Origin: Streptomyces sp. NBC_01497
GTDB taxonomy: Bacteria > Actinomycetota > Actinomycetes > Streptomycetales > Streptomycetaceae
Direction: 5' to 3'
Assembly: GCF_036250695.1 (NCBI RefSeq)
Contig: NZ_CP109427.1
Coordinates: 4,464,001-4,528,000 of the forward strand
DNA length: 64,000 nucleotides
Shown: piece after piece, positions 34,494 through 43,003 of the stretch
Position numbering within the stretch: the first letter of the stretch is position 1
Layout of the letters: each line of letters starts with the position of its first letter
Notes under the pieces: generated by a model
The model's database searches: none
What the model saw: only the letters and a program-made list of their open reading frames with translations
Told to the model about the DNA's origin: nothing
Program-made: the position numbers and the translations under genes

Positions 34494-35094
34494 CTCGTCC
34501 CACTCCACCCTGCGACCTCCACCCTCCGAATGACCGCGCGTAACGCGCCGAACGACGAACGGCACAGGCGGATCTCGGTCCGCCCGGCCCGGGCGCACGT
34601 TCCTTGGACCCGGTGAACGTTGCTCAAACGATTTCCCGGGGGTGCCGGAGAGTTCGAAGAACAGTTGCCGTCAGGTTCGGAAAGGTGAGGTGCAGGGACT
34701 CGCTCGGTCTACGTTGAACCGGCTGCTCCTGCGCCGGACGGCCCGGCTGTTTCGCGGCCCGGCGGCTCTGCTGCTCCACGGCCGTGCGGCCCTGCGGCCC
34801 TGGGGCTCCGCGGCAGTGCGGCCCTGCGGCACGGGGGCTCCGCGGCAGTGCGGCCCTGCGGCTCGGGGGGCGATCGCGGCCGGCAGGTGGACGAGTGGCG
34901 GCCGTACGTGCCAGTTGGGCCCCCGCTCAGCAAAATGCTTGTGCGGTACGGCTGTTCGCCCTGGCTGTATCGGACCGGCACCCCGAAGACGACACTGCGG
35001 GAAGCCCGGCCCGCCCCCCGGCTGGCGCCCCCGTGCGGGCGCTCCCCTGCGGGCGCTCCCCTGCGGGCGCTCCCCTGCTCGGCGAGCGTGGCCA
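34494..35094. other. Intergenic region with two tandem repeats
   Basis: About 600 bp. 34802-34865 holds two 32-bp units (ggggctccgcggcagtgcgg...), and 35037-35078 three exact 14-bp units of gggcgctcccctgc. The promoter of the NHL operon should be near 34500-34640, where GC falls. No gene is supported. Confidence 0.6.
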
Positions 35095-35637
35095 TCAGCT
35101 CGCCGAGTGCACCCGCATCACCCGGACACCGCGCCGCTGAAGTCCCGCGACGGTGTAGTCCCGCCGCTGCCACCTGCCGAGGGCCCCGCCCACGAGTTCC
35201 TCCGCCTCCTCGCGCCGCAGGTCCCGGTACCTGAGGTTGACCAGCGGCGGCTGGTAACCGGGCACCACCTCGAAGGAGTGGACCTCGCAGAACCTCTCGC
35301 CCAGGGGGTCATGGGCGGCGTAGTAGGTGAGCCAGCGGGCGTGGTCCTCCAGCCGGGTGGGGTGCACGCCTGGGCGGCCCAGCACCAGGTGGGCGACCAT
35401 GGCGGTGACCTCGGGGCACTTGTTGGTGATCGAGGCGATGGGATCGTTGTCGAGGTCGCCCATGATGACGACCGGCTTCGGCGCGTTCCCGGGCCGGAAT
35501 ACCCGCACGTGATAGTCGGCGTGGCCGTACCAGTGAGGCGACCGGAAGGGCAGCGCGTGCTGGTCGATCACCAGGACTGCTTCGTCGTCGAGGGTCGGTG
35601 CGTCGGCGGGCCTGCGGCGGCGGGAGAAGAGGCTCAT
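35095..35637 (-). CDS. Unrecognised soluble protein, third gene of the divergent operon
   Basis: A 180-residue protein I do not recognise. It begins MSLFSRRRRPADAP and has a beta-rich region with DYHVRVFRPGNAPKPVVIMG and DLDNDPIASITNKCPEVTAM, ending in a basic Arg-rich helix (LGRWQRRDYTVAGLQRRGVR). No signal or membrane segment is visible. Its ATG overlaps the stop of the upstream membrane gene (ATGA at 35634-35637), so it is translated with it. The context, beside a CHAT protease locus, suggests an accessory or conflict role, but nothing in its sequence shows one. Confidence 0.75.
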   Translation of the reverse strand: MSLFSRRRRPADAPTLDDEAVLVIDQHALPFRSPHWYGHADYHVRVFRPGNAPKPVVIMGDLDNDPIASITNKCPEVTAMVAHLVLGRPGVHPTRLEDHARWLTYYAAHDPLGERFCEVHSFEVVPGYQPPLVNLRYRDLRREEAEELVGGALGRWQRRDYTVAGLQRRGVRVMRVHSAS

Positions 35638-36524
35638 GTCCGTTTCCTCAGCAGTGTGGTGATCTGCGCGCCGACGTCCTCGGTGAACGTGCCCGCACAC
35701 TGGATGCCGAGACTCTCCGCCAGCCCTCGGCCGTGCAGGTCGACTGCCGACTCGGCGAGTTCCGCGAACGCCACGCCCGCCGCCCGCGCCCGCCACCAGG
35801 CCGTCACGCTGGTGACGACGCCGACCACCGCCGACGGCCACCAGACGGCGCCCACGGCGAGATAGGCGAGGGCCCACGCCACCAGCCGGGTCGCGGCGGC
35901 GAGCCGGCCGCGGGCCGCGCCGATCTCGGCGCGCACATCCTCGGGCAGCGACAGCCACAACCGCGGCCAGGCCGAGGTGAGATCGAGCCGGTAGCTCTCC
36001 CAGACACGGGTGTCCACCGAGGCGATCCGGTCACCCAGCCAGAACGGGTGGGCCGGCGGTGCCATGCCGATCCGGTTGCGCCGGGCGTTGAACTCACGGG
36101 CCCGCGCCGCGGCCGCCGGCGCCTCGGGGGTGCCCTCGGCCCTGGCCGCCTCCAACAGCGCCTGGTCGAACCGCTCCCGCGCGGCGTCCCAGCGGCGGCG
36201 GCGCCGGGCAGTGAGCCGTCGCGGCGCGGAGGCGAGCCACAGCCGCTCCACCGCGCCGCCCAGCGCGGTGACTGCCAGCCCCAGGCCGGCCGAGGCGGCC
36301 AGGACCCCCACCAGGAGGAGGACCAGCGTGCCGGTGCTCCGCATCGCGGGCTGCGCCGACAGGTGGTTGAGCCGGATCAGCAGCAGGCCGGTGTCGTGCC
36401 AGTGCCGGTGCCCCAGCGTCACCCCGGCTGCTGCCACGCTCAGCAGCAGCACGCTGGGGCCGAGCAGCAGGGTGAGCCAGCGTTCGGCCAGTTTGCTGCC
36501 CAGGGCCTCCAGGAATGTGGTCAC
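35634..36524 (-). CDS. Four-helix membrane protein, second gene of the divergent operon
   Basis: A 296-residue membrane protein of unknown family. Helices are visible at about residues 17-37 (LTLLLGPSVLLLSVAAAG), 65-95 (TLVLLLVGVLAASAGLGLAV), and a C-terminal pair near 215-245 (LVAWALAYLAVGAVWWPSAVVGVV). A basic, Arg/Ala-rich cytoplasmic segment with coiled-coil character lies between the pairs, including FWLGDRIASVDTRVWESYRL. Its ATG overlaps the stop of the upstream gene (36521-36524). Beside a CHAT protease, such a protein could be a membrane effector or a cleavage target; this is inference from context only. Confidence 0.8.
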   Translation of the reverse strand: MTTFLEALGSKLAERWLTLLLGPSVLLLSVAAAGVTLGHRHWHDTGLLLIRLNHLSAQPAMRSTGTLVLLLVGVLAASAGLGLAVTALGGAVERLWLASAPRRLTARRRRRWDAARERFDQALLEAARAEGTPEAPAAAARAREFNARRNRIGMAPPAHPFWLGDRIASVDTRVWESYRLDLTSAWPRLWLSLPEDVRAEIGAARGRLAAATRLVAWALAYLAVGAVWWPSAVVGVVTSVTAWWRARAAGVAFAELAESAVDLHGRGLAESLGIQCAGTFTEDVGAQITTLLRKRT

Positions 36525-36925
36525 GACCTGAGCCTCGTCACGGCCATCGGCCGCCGGTGGACCAGGCAGTCCACCGGCACCGCGCCCGGTGCCTCGAACC
36601 GGGAGCAGCTACCGCCGGGGCAGGCGAGAACCTCCAGGACACGGTGACCGTCGCCGGCACCGGGCAGCTGCTCGTAGGAACGGACCGGGCTCAGGCCCGC
36701 GGCGTGCCCCGCCCGCAGCAGCAGCACCTCCAGCTCGTCGAAGTCGTCGATGAGTTCGGCGGGCGAGGCGCCCCCGCGGACCCGGTCGGCGATCGACTCC
36801 GCGCGTGCCCGGACCTCGGGCGAGGTCCGCACAGCGTCGGCGTCATCCGCCAAGCGGCTGCAAAGAACGGCGAGTTGGTCAGCGGTCACCTCAGTGAGGA
36901 TAACCTCGTCCAGTGCCCCCGACAC
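36521..36925 (-). CDS. Small unrecognised protein, first gene of the divergent operon
   Basis: A 134-residue soluble protein. The N-terminal half is helical and acidic (TADQLAVLCSRLADDADAVR), the C-terminal half has VLEVLACPGGSCSRFEAPGA with three Cys and one His near (DCLVHRRP), possibly a small metal site. No family is recognised. The GTG at 36925 would overlap the start of the divergent CHAT gene by 13 bp; an internal GTG at 36889 avoids the overlap, so the start is uncertain. It heads a three-gene chain joined by ATGA overlaps. Confidence 0.7.
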   Translation of the reverse strand: MSGALDEVILTEVTADQLAVLCSRLADDADAVRTSPEVRARAESIADRVRGGASPAELIDDFDELEVLLLRAGHAAGLSPVRSYEQLPGAGDGHRVLEVLACPGGSCSRFEAPGAVPVDCLVHRRPMAVTRLRS

Positions 36926-39789
36926 CCTTCGACAGCGAGATCGAGCGGAACCGGCGGCTGGCCGCGCAGGGCTCGGTCAACGCCATGAGCGACCTGGCGA
37001 CAGGGCTGCGCGACCGCCACCGGTACACGGATGATCCGGCGGACCTGCTGGAGGGCATCGACCAACTGCGCGCCGCCATCGGGTACGTACCCGATCACCC
37101 GATCAGGCACTCGTTGCGGGCCACCCTCAGTGGCCTGCTGCTCGACCACTTCCAGTACTTCGGCGACGTGTCGGCGCTGCACGAGGCGATCGCCGGATGC
37201 GACGAGGTCATTCCGCTGCTGGACGGGCACAACGGGCAGGTGGCCGCCACGCTGCGCGGGGAGGCGCTGATCCTGCTGGCCGAACACACCCGCGACCCGG
37301 TGCACGTCACCGAGGCGGTCGAGTCGGCGTCACAGCTCCCGCGGGTGCCGGCCGTGCTGTTCGTGCTGGGCCGGGCCCTGTCCCTGCGTTACGGGCTGAC
37401 CGGTGACCGCACCGCACTGGACGAGGCAGCCCGCGTCCTTGAGGAGAGCGTTCGGGCGTCGTCCGCCGACGATCCGAGCCGTCTGCTGCGGCTCAACCAG
37501 TTGGGCGACGTGTTGCAGCGCTCCGCGGAACACACAGGTGACGAGTCGGTGCGGCAGAGCGCCATCCGGTATCTGCGAGCCGCGGTGGACGGCGCCCCGA
37601 GCACGTCGGGCTCGGTGCTGGGCTTCAAGGTCGACCTCGCGGCGGCGCTGCGGGACCGCGGCCGGCACACCGGTGACCTGGCGGCGGCGCGGGAAGGGGT
37701 GAGCCTGCTGCATGAGGTGCTCGCGGCCACCCCGCCCGACACCCGCTCGTGGGGCAACCGGTGTGAGAACTACCTGATCGCCGTGCAGGGACTGGTCGAG
37801 CGGACCGGCGACATCGAACTGCTGGACCAGGCACTGGAGATGGGCCGGGCCGCCCGTGGCCGGGGCAGCAACGACGCCACGATCCCGCTGCTGCTGGGGC
37901 TGCTGCACCACGACCGGTTCGTGCGCACCCGGCTCGGGTCCGACCTGGCGCGGGCAGTCACCGCGCTCAGCGAGGTCGTCGAGGCGGTGCCGTACGGCGA
38001 GGACGACCATGTGTCGGCGCTCGGCAACCTCGGCCGGGTCTGGTTCTCCGCGTACCGGATCACCGGTGATCCGGAGGCACTGCGCCGGTCCGTGACGGCA
38101 CTGGGCAGCACCGTCCGGGCGAGTGCCCCCGACAGTCCGAAGCGCGGCGCGGCCGAGATCAACTACGGTGACGCCCTGTACGCCCAGTACGAGACGAACC
38201 AGGACCCCGGCGTCCTCACAGCGGCCGGGCACGCCTTCCGGGCAGCGGCCCTCCATGAGGGATTGCAGCCGATCGTGCGGATCAAGGCCGCACGCTCATG
38301 GGCGGGCACCGAAGCGTCGGCTGGGCAGTGGCGCCGGGCGCGGGACGCCTACGCCTACGCGGTCGGCCTGCTGCCTCGTGCGGCGCCGCGACGACTTGCC
38401 CGCCTCGACCAGCAGCGGGCGCTGGAAGAACTCGACGGTCTCGCCGCCGACGCAGCCGCCGGCGCGATCATGGCGAACGACCCGGAGACGGCCGTACGGC
38501 TGCTGGAACTGGGCCGTGGCGTGCTCGGCGGACAGGTGCTGCAGAGCCGAAGCGACCTGTCCCGGCTGTCCGCCGTCGCACCGGAACTCGCTGAACAACT
38601 GGCGTACACCCTCGAACGGCTGACCCCGTCGGGGTATCTCCTGGGAGCGGCGGCGGACGAGCGGCACGACCTGGACATCCGGCTGGAGCGGCTGCTCGAC
38701 GAGGCCCGCGGGCTGCCCGGGTTCGCGGACTTCTTCGCCCCGCCGACGCCGGCCGACCTGACGGCGTCCGCTGCGGGCGGGCCGGTTGTGCTCATCAACG
38801 TGAGCGGGTTCCGCAGCGACGCGCTGATCGTCGAGCCGTCCGGCATCACGGTGGTCGAACTGGCGGGCGTGACACCGGACTCGGTGGCAGGCCTGGCCGA
38901 CGCGTTCAGCGCCGCGCTGCACGCGGCGACCCGCCCGGGAACAGGCGAGACCGAGGCCCAGGCCACGGTCATGGAGGTACTCGGCTGGTTGTGGGACTTC
39001 GTCACCGGGCCGGTCCTGGAACGGCTCGGGTACACCACCGCTCCGTCCGGCGTCTGGCCACGGGTCTGGTGGTCGCCGGTGGGACAGCTCGCGTTGCTCC
39101 CCCTCCACGCGGCAGGACGCCCCCCGGAGGGTCCGACGGTCCTCGATCGGGTGGTATCCGCCTACACCCCGACCCTGCGGGCGTTGCGGCACGCCCGGGG
39201 CCGGTACGCCCGGGCGCGCGAGGATCTGGTGATCGTGGCCATCGGGGACGCACCCGGCGCGAAGACACTGCGCGGTACAGAACGGGAGGCGGGCGGGATC
39301 GCCGCCCTCACGCCGGCCACCCGGCTCGTCGGCCGACAGGCGACGGTCGACGCGGTCCGTACCGCGCTCGCGTCCCACGCGTCGGTGCACTTCGCGTGCC
39401 ACGCGGCCAGCGATCCCGACGACCCCTCCGCAGGACATCTCCAGCTGTACGACGGACCGTTGTCCGTACTCGACGTCTCCGCCCTGGATCTCTCCGGGGT
39501 CCGGCTCGCCGTGCTGTCGGCGTGCGAGACGTCGCTCGGCACGCGCCGGATCCCGGACGAGGGCCTGCACTTGCTGTCGGCCTTCCAGCTCGCCGGCTAC
39601 CCGCAGGTGGTCGGCACGCTGTGGCAGGTCAACGACCACGTGGCCCGGCTGGTCGCCGTGGACCTGCACCAGTGGATCGCCGCAGGTGAGGACGTTGCGA
39701 CGGCGCTGCACCATGCCGTGCGCCGCTGCAGGGAGCGTTTCCCGAGCACCCCGACGCTGTGGGCCGCACACCTGTATTCCGGCCAATGA
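36913..39789 (+). CDS. CHAT-domain (caspase-like) protease with TPR-like repeats
   Basis: A 958-residue protein. Residues about 20-560 are degenerate TPR-type helical repeats (TGDRTALDEAARVLEESVRA, then SRLLRLNQLGDVLQRSAEHT and similar). The C-terminal domain from about residue 660 is a CHAT peptidase of the caspase/separase clan: catalytic His830 in VHFACHA and Cys871 in LSACETSLG, with GAKTLRGTEREAGGI upstream. CHAT proteases are activated by partner domains and cleave specific proteins; in bacteria they occur in conflict and immunity loci. The GTG 36913 start has GAGGA about 12 bases upstream. Downstream genes on the same strand look co-regulated. Substrate and trigger are unknown. Confidence 0.88.
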   Translation: MPPTPFDSEIERNRRLAAQGSVNAMSDLATGLRDRHRYTDDPADLLEGIDQLRAAIGYVPDHPIRHSLRATLSGLLLDHFQYFGDVSALHEAIAGCDEVIPLLDGHNGQVAATLRGEALILLAEHTRDPVHVTEAVESASQLPRVPAVLFVLGRALSLRYGLTGDRTALDEAARVLEESVRASSADDPSRLLRLNQLGDVLQRSAEHTGDESVRQSAIRYLRAAVDGAPSTSGSVLGFKVDLAAALRDRGRHTGDLAAAREGVSLLHEVLAATPPDTRSWGNRCENYLIAVQGLVERTGDIELLDQALEMGRAARGRGSNDATIPLLLGLLHHDRFVRTRLGSDLARAVTALSEVVEAVPYGEDDHVSALGNLGRVWFSAYRITGDPEALRRSVTALGSTVRASAPDSPKRGAAEINYGDALYAQYETNQDPGVLTAAGHAFRAAALHEGLQPIVRIKAARSWAGTEASAGQWRRARDAYAYAVGLLPRAAPRRLARLDQQRALEELDGLAADAAAGAIMANDPETAVRLLELGRGVLGGQVLQSRSDLSRLSAVAPELAEQLAYTLERLTPSGYLLGAAADERHDLDIRLERLLDEARGLPGFADFFAPPTPADLTASAAGGPVVLINVSGFRSDALIVEPSGITVVELAGVTPDSVAGLADAFSAALHAATRPGTGETEAQATVMEVLGWLWDFVTGPVLERLGYTTAPSGVWPRVWWSPVGQLALLPLHAAGRPPEGPTVLDRVVSAYTPTLRALRHARGRYARAREDLVIVAIGDAPGAKTLRGTEREAGGIAALTPATRLVGRQATVDAVRTALASHASVHFACHAASDPDDPSAGHLQLYDGPLSVLDVSALDLSGVRLAVLSACETSLGTRRIPDEGLHLLSAFQLAGYPQVVGTLWQVNDHVARLVAVDLHQWIAAGEDVATALHHAVRRCRERFPSTPTLWAAHLYSGQ

Positions 39790-39816
39790 CGGCCACGCGG
39801 CCGTCAAAAGTATAGG
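39787..39816 (+). promoter_or_regulatory. Hairpin plus candidate promoter between CHAT and TPR genes
   Basis: tgacggcc (39787-39794) pairs with ggccgtca (39799-39806) around acgc, overlapping the CHAT stop codon. The same bases provide a possible -35 (TGACGG, 39787-39792), 18 bp before TATAGG (39811-39816), which would start transcription near 39822 and give the TPR gene its own promoter. Confidence 0.35.
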
Positions 39817-39848
39817 CACGGGCGCGGCAGTGCACCCAAGCTGGTGCT

Positions 39849-40961
39849 GTGGCGTTCTGGAGCAAGAAGAAGACGGACAAGCAGCCGGAAGTCACCGACC
39901 ACTACGTCGGAGACTTCGGCAGCGCGGACATCAAGGTGACCAAGCAGCCCGGCGGCGTGCCACTGATAGACATCAACGTGAAGGTCACCCAGGAATTCGC
40001 CCTGGGAGCACAGTTCGAGAACGCGCGCGAGGAACTCGGGCTGCACCACCCGGAGACACTGCACGCACTGCACCAGTACGCGGTGGCCCTCGGCGGACTG
40101 CCCGACCGGCGCAACGACGCCATCGAACTCCTGGACTGGCTGGTCACCGCGCGCGCGGAGGACGAGGAGAACAAGCTCCTGGCGCTCAACGACCTCACCC
40201 GGCTGCTTCAGGAGGGCGGCCATCTCGCCCTCGCCGAGCAGCGGTTGCGGGAGGCGCTGTCCGGGTGGGAGCGGCTGCGCGGCCAGGACGACGACGAGAC
40301 CCTGTCCATCGCCTCGAACCTGGGGAAGGTCCTCATCGACCTCGGACGCCGCGAGGAGGCGGAAGGACTGATGCGTGACACTGTGGCCCGCCGGGTCCGC
40401 ACCCGCGGCGCCGCCCATCCGGACACGCTGAGCAGCAGGAACACCCTGGCGGGAGCACTGCGCGGCTCGCCCGAACGGCTCGCGGAGGCCGAGCGCATGT
40501 ACCGCGCGATGCTGGCTGACGCCGATGCCGACAGTGACGTGGCACTGACCGTACGGCACAACCTCGCGGCCGTGCTCATCCACCAGCAACGGCACGACGA
40601 GGCCCTGACGATGTACCAGGAACTGGTCGACGCCCGGTCGCGGCTCCTCGGCCACCGGCACCCGGACACCTTGATCGCCCGGCACAACCGCGCCGTCGTC
40701 CTGAACCGGCTCGGCCACGTCACCGAGGCGGACACGCTGATCACCGAGCTGCTCCAGGACTACCGGCGGGCATACGGCCATCGGCACGTCGCGACCCTCG
40801 GGGTCCAGGTCGACCTGGCGGCGATGAAAGCCAACCAGGGCCACAACGCCGAGGCGGTCCCCCTGCTGCGCGACGCGATCGAGGGCTACCGCGGCACACA
40901 CGGCCCCAACCACCCGCGCGTCCGCGAACTCAGCAACATCGCCGAACAGCTGGGCGGGTGA
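39849..40961 (+). CDS. TPR protein of the kinesin-light-chain type
   Basis: A 370-residue protein. After a short N-terminal segment (VTDHYVGDFGSADIKVTKQP) it is made of about six TPR_10/12-type repeats with the HPDTL signature (GAAHPDTLSSRNTLAGALRG, RHPDTLIARHNRAVVLNRLG). Such repeats mediate protein-protein contacts and in actinobacteria often belong to signalling or conflict proteins, usually next to NTPase or CHAT modules. The start is GTG 39849, with a weak ribosome site. It lies 59 bp after the CHAT gene and 34 bp before the FGE-like fragment, so it is probably a partner in the same locus. Confidence 0.85.
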   Translation: MAFWSKKKTDKQPEVTDHYVGDFGSADIKVTKQPGGVPLIDINVKVTQEFALGAQFENAREELGLHHPETLHALHQYAVALGGLPDRRNDAIELLDWLVTARAEDEENKLLALNDLTRLLQEGGHLALAEQRLREALSGWERLRGQDDDETLSIASNLGKVLIDLGRREEAEGLMRDTVARRVRTRGAAHPDTLSSRNTLAGALRGSPERLAEAERMYRAMLADADADSDVALTVRHNLAAVLIHQQRHDEALTMYQELVDARSRLLGHRHPDTLIARHNRAVVLNRLGHVTEADTLITELLQDYRRAYGHRHVATLGVQVDLAAMKANQGHNAEAVPLLRDAIEGYRGTHGPNHPRVRELSNIAEQLGG

Positions 40962-40995
40962 GCCGACGGGGACAGGTGGATGGGGGGGTGAGCGG

Positions 40996-41265
40996 GTGAG
41001 GCACGACCTTCCAGCAGACATCCCGGCAGGCGCCGCAGGAGGCCGGACCGCCACGCCTGGCGGTATGGCCGGCACCGTGTGGGAATGGACGTCAACCAGC
41101 CTCACCGACCCGGGCGAGGCCGTGCTCTGCGGCGGTAGTTACGACAACCCCTTGCGCGCCGTGCAGGTGAGCAGCAAGGGCGTCCACCGCAAGCGGGGCG
41201 GAAGCAACGCTGTGGGCTTCCGGTGCGTGCAGGACATCGATCTCGTGGAGGGGAGAGTCTCATGA
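40996..41265 (+). CDS. FGE-sulfatase (SUMF1-like) domain fragment
   Basis: An 89-residue frame with only the C-terminal part of the formylglycine-generating-enzyme fold: GTVWEWTS, VLCGGSYDN and VGFRCV match the usual GNVWEWT, RGGSW and GFRCA motifs. A complete FGE domain is about 250 residues, and the catalytic cysteine region downstream of GGSY is not conserved, so it cannot be a working FGE. It may be a decayed gene or a minimal binding module, as FGE domains serve in some conflict proteins. GTG 40996 follows a G-rich site. Its stop overlaps the next ATG (41262-41265), arguing that it is still translated. Confidence 0.6.
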   Translation: MRHDLPADIPAGAAGGRTATPGGMAGTVWEWTSTSLTDPGEAVLCGGSYDNPLRAVQVSSKGVHRKRGGSNAVGFRCVQDIDLVEGRVS

Positions 41266-41522
41266 ACGACGCACGGCACGGGGTCATCGTCGACAGGCGG
41301 CCCAGCGGCGGTGGGCTGACCGGTTCGATGGGCGCCTTCATCGTTCAGGACGAGGTGGACCGCAGCTACTACACCTTCGACTACACCCACATCGTGACCG
41401 AAGGCTTCCGGACGATCCGGACCGGCGAACGCGTCCGCTTCTACGTGAACGCGCAGCGCCCGGACCGCGCCGAGTTCGTCATCCGCCTCGACCAACCCGA
41501 TCCGGTCGAGTACTACCAGTGA
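41262..41522 (+). CDS. Cold-shock-like OB-fold small protein
   Basis: An 86-residue protein resembling a divergent cold-shock domain: GSMGAFIVQDEVDRSYYTFD then THIVTEGFRTIRTGERVRFYV aligns with the GFGFI...VFVH...GFKTLxEGxxVEF layout of CspA proteins, but the RNP aromatic residues are altered. It could bind RNA or single-stranded DNA. The ATG at 41262 has gaggggaga upstream, and its stop overlaps the next start (GTGA). It is embedded in the CHAT/TPR chain, unlike free-standing csp genes. Confidence 0.65.
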   Translation: MNDARHGVIVDRRPSGGGLTGSMGAFIVQDEVDRSYYTFDYTHIVTEGFRTIRTGERVRFYVNAQRPDRAEFVIRLDQPDPVEYYQ

Positions 41523-42796
41523 CGGACGGCCTAGAAGGCGTCACCGGAGCGAGGCAGACCCTCACCGTCGTGTTTCCGGTGACCCTGACGCGTGCCCCGG
41601 AGTGGGAGGAGGGCCCCTTTCCTTTCCAGCTCGGCAGCAGACGGACTGATACAGCCACGCGGTCGACCTACTTCTCGCCCGCCGCGGCCAGGGTTCTGTA
41701 CGGGTCACCGGGGCGCCCTTGCCGATGGTTTCGGCCTATGGAAGTCGATCACGAGGGACTCCATCTGCATGGCATGGAGTTACTGCGCACCGCAACGGCC
41801 CGGTACCACAATCACGCCTTGGCGGTGCTGCACTTCACCGTGACGAGGCCGCTGCTTCCCGTGCTGCGAGCGATCGGCCGCCGGCCTGGCGCTGAGGCTG
41901 AACCTCTTGCTGGTCCTCTTGCACCCGACCGGTTGCTTGGCGACACGGCCGACGTCCAAACCGGAAACGGCACGTTCGCCCTCGCTCGCCCGTACACGAT
42001 CGCCTTCCTCACCCCCGAAGCCGAGCACACGCCCGCCTTGCGCACGGATCCCAGGTCACACGTGGAGCTGTCAGCCGACGCATGGCTTTGGCAGCTGGCC
42101 TCACGTTCGACCCCGGCGGACTTCCCCCTGGCCCCCGAGATCGCAGCGGACGAGTTCCGGCACATCGTAAGGATCTCCTCCGACTGGAGTGCCCTCGTCC
42201 TACGACACGGAGCTGCCTTCCTCGGGCACCGTCCCGACACCGGGGAGGGCGACTTCTACGAGTTCGGTGAGCTGCACGCCCGTTCCGTCTACCTCGACGC
42301 ACTCTTGCTCGGCTCGCTGCAGCGCGACCACATCGACGAGCTCACGGACGAACTCTCCGAGGTATTCGACGACACACGGCTGGCCAGAAGAGTGGCTGCC
42401 CTGGAACGGAACATCGCTCGCTTCCGCAGCACCTATTGGCGCCAGCACCTGACGGCGCACGGGCCGGCGAATGAACTGCTGATCGCGTTCCAGGCCCAGC
42501 ACCGGCTGCCTGTCCGGTTCGCCGAAATCCTGGCAGAGGCTGCGGACAACAGCCGCCTCGTCCAGACACAGGAGAGTCAGCAGATCAGCGGAGCTCTCGG
42601 CGTCCTCACGATCCTTGGCCTGCCCGTGGGGACCGCCCTTGGCATCCTCCAAGTCCTCGGCGACGAATCGGTCACCCACCTACTCGTGGCGCTGGCCCTC
42701 TCCGTCGCCGTGACCGCCGCCGGGCTCAGTACTCGATACGGACGCTTGGTGCTCTCGTCATTGCGGGCCGGCGCGGGGCGCGACAGCTCTCAATGA
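41519..42796 (+). CDS. CorA-like two-helix membrane protein
   Basis: A 425-residue protein with a large soluble N-terminal region, a long helical segment (LTDELSEVFDDTRLARRVAA then LERNIARFRSTYW) and two C-terminal transmembrane helices (ISGALGVLTILGLPVGTALG and VTHLLVALALSVAVTAAGLS). The layout resembles CorA-type magnesium channels, but the GMN selectivity motif between the helices is missing, so ion transport of the CorA kind is not shown. Its GTG overlaps the stop of the cold-shock-like gene. At the end of a protease-containing locus it is a candidate membrane effector or receptor; this is inference. Confidence 0.7.
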   Translation: MTDGLEGVTGARQTLTVVFPVTLTRAPEWEEGPFPFQLGSRRTDTATRSTYFSPAAARVLYGSPGRPCRWFRPMEVDHEGLHLHGMELLRTATARYHNHALAVLHFTVTRPLLPVLRAIGRRPGAEAEPLAGPLAPDRLLGDTADVQTGNGTFALARPYTIAFLTPEAEHTPALRTDPRSHVELSADAWLWQLASRSTPADFPLAPEIAADEFRHIVRISSDWSALVLRHGAAFLGHRPDTGEGDFYEFGELHARSVYLDALLLGSLQRDHIDELTDELSEVFDDTRLARRVAALERNIARFRSTYWRQHLTAHGPANELLIAFQAQHRLPVRFAEILAEAADNSRLVQTQESQQISGALGVLTILGLPVGTALGILQVLGDESVTHLLVALALSVAVTAAGLSTRYGRLVLSSLRAGAGRDSSQ

Positions 42797-42938
42797 CCAG
42801 GTAGACGGTCATCGCCCCTGCTTGGCCATCACGTCCCGTTACGGGGGTGCTCACCCCATGGAGGTCGCATCACCCCGCTCGTAACAGCACCTATCAAGGG
42901 GCCCCGGCCGCAGACCGGTTGCCACGCCGTTCGGGGGC

Positions 42939-42955
42939 ACCCCCCGACGGGGGGT
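42939..42955 (+). terminator. GC hairpin after the CHAT-locus genes
   Basis: accccccg (42939-42946) pairs perfectly with cggggggt (42948-42955) around a single base; it lies 143 bp after the CorA-like gene and 49 bp before the DUF5302 gene. A longer imperfect stem is possible. It has no U-tract. Confidence 0.5.
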
Positions 42956-43003
42956 CCCGCATGACAAGCTGTGCTTCCCACTGCCGGAATTCCGAAGGAC
43001 ACC

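Noticed and set aside
30843..34616. Plus-strand open frame of about 1257 codons opposite the phosphoesterase and NHL genes
   Set aside because: Shadow of the minus-strand genes; composition follows the reverse complement of the NHL repeats and no ribosome site exists.
40996..41265. Functional formylglycine-generating enzyme
   Set aside because: Only about one third of the domain is present and the active-site cysteine region is not conserved.
41519..42796. Magnesium transporter CorA
   Set aside because: Two C-terminal helices are present but the GMN signature is missing, so only a CorA-like topology is claimed.
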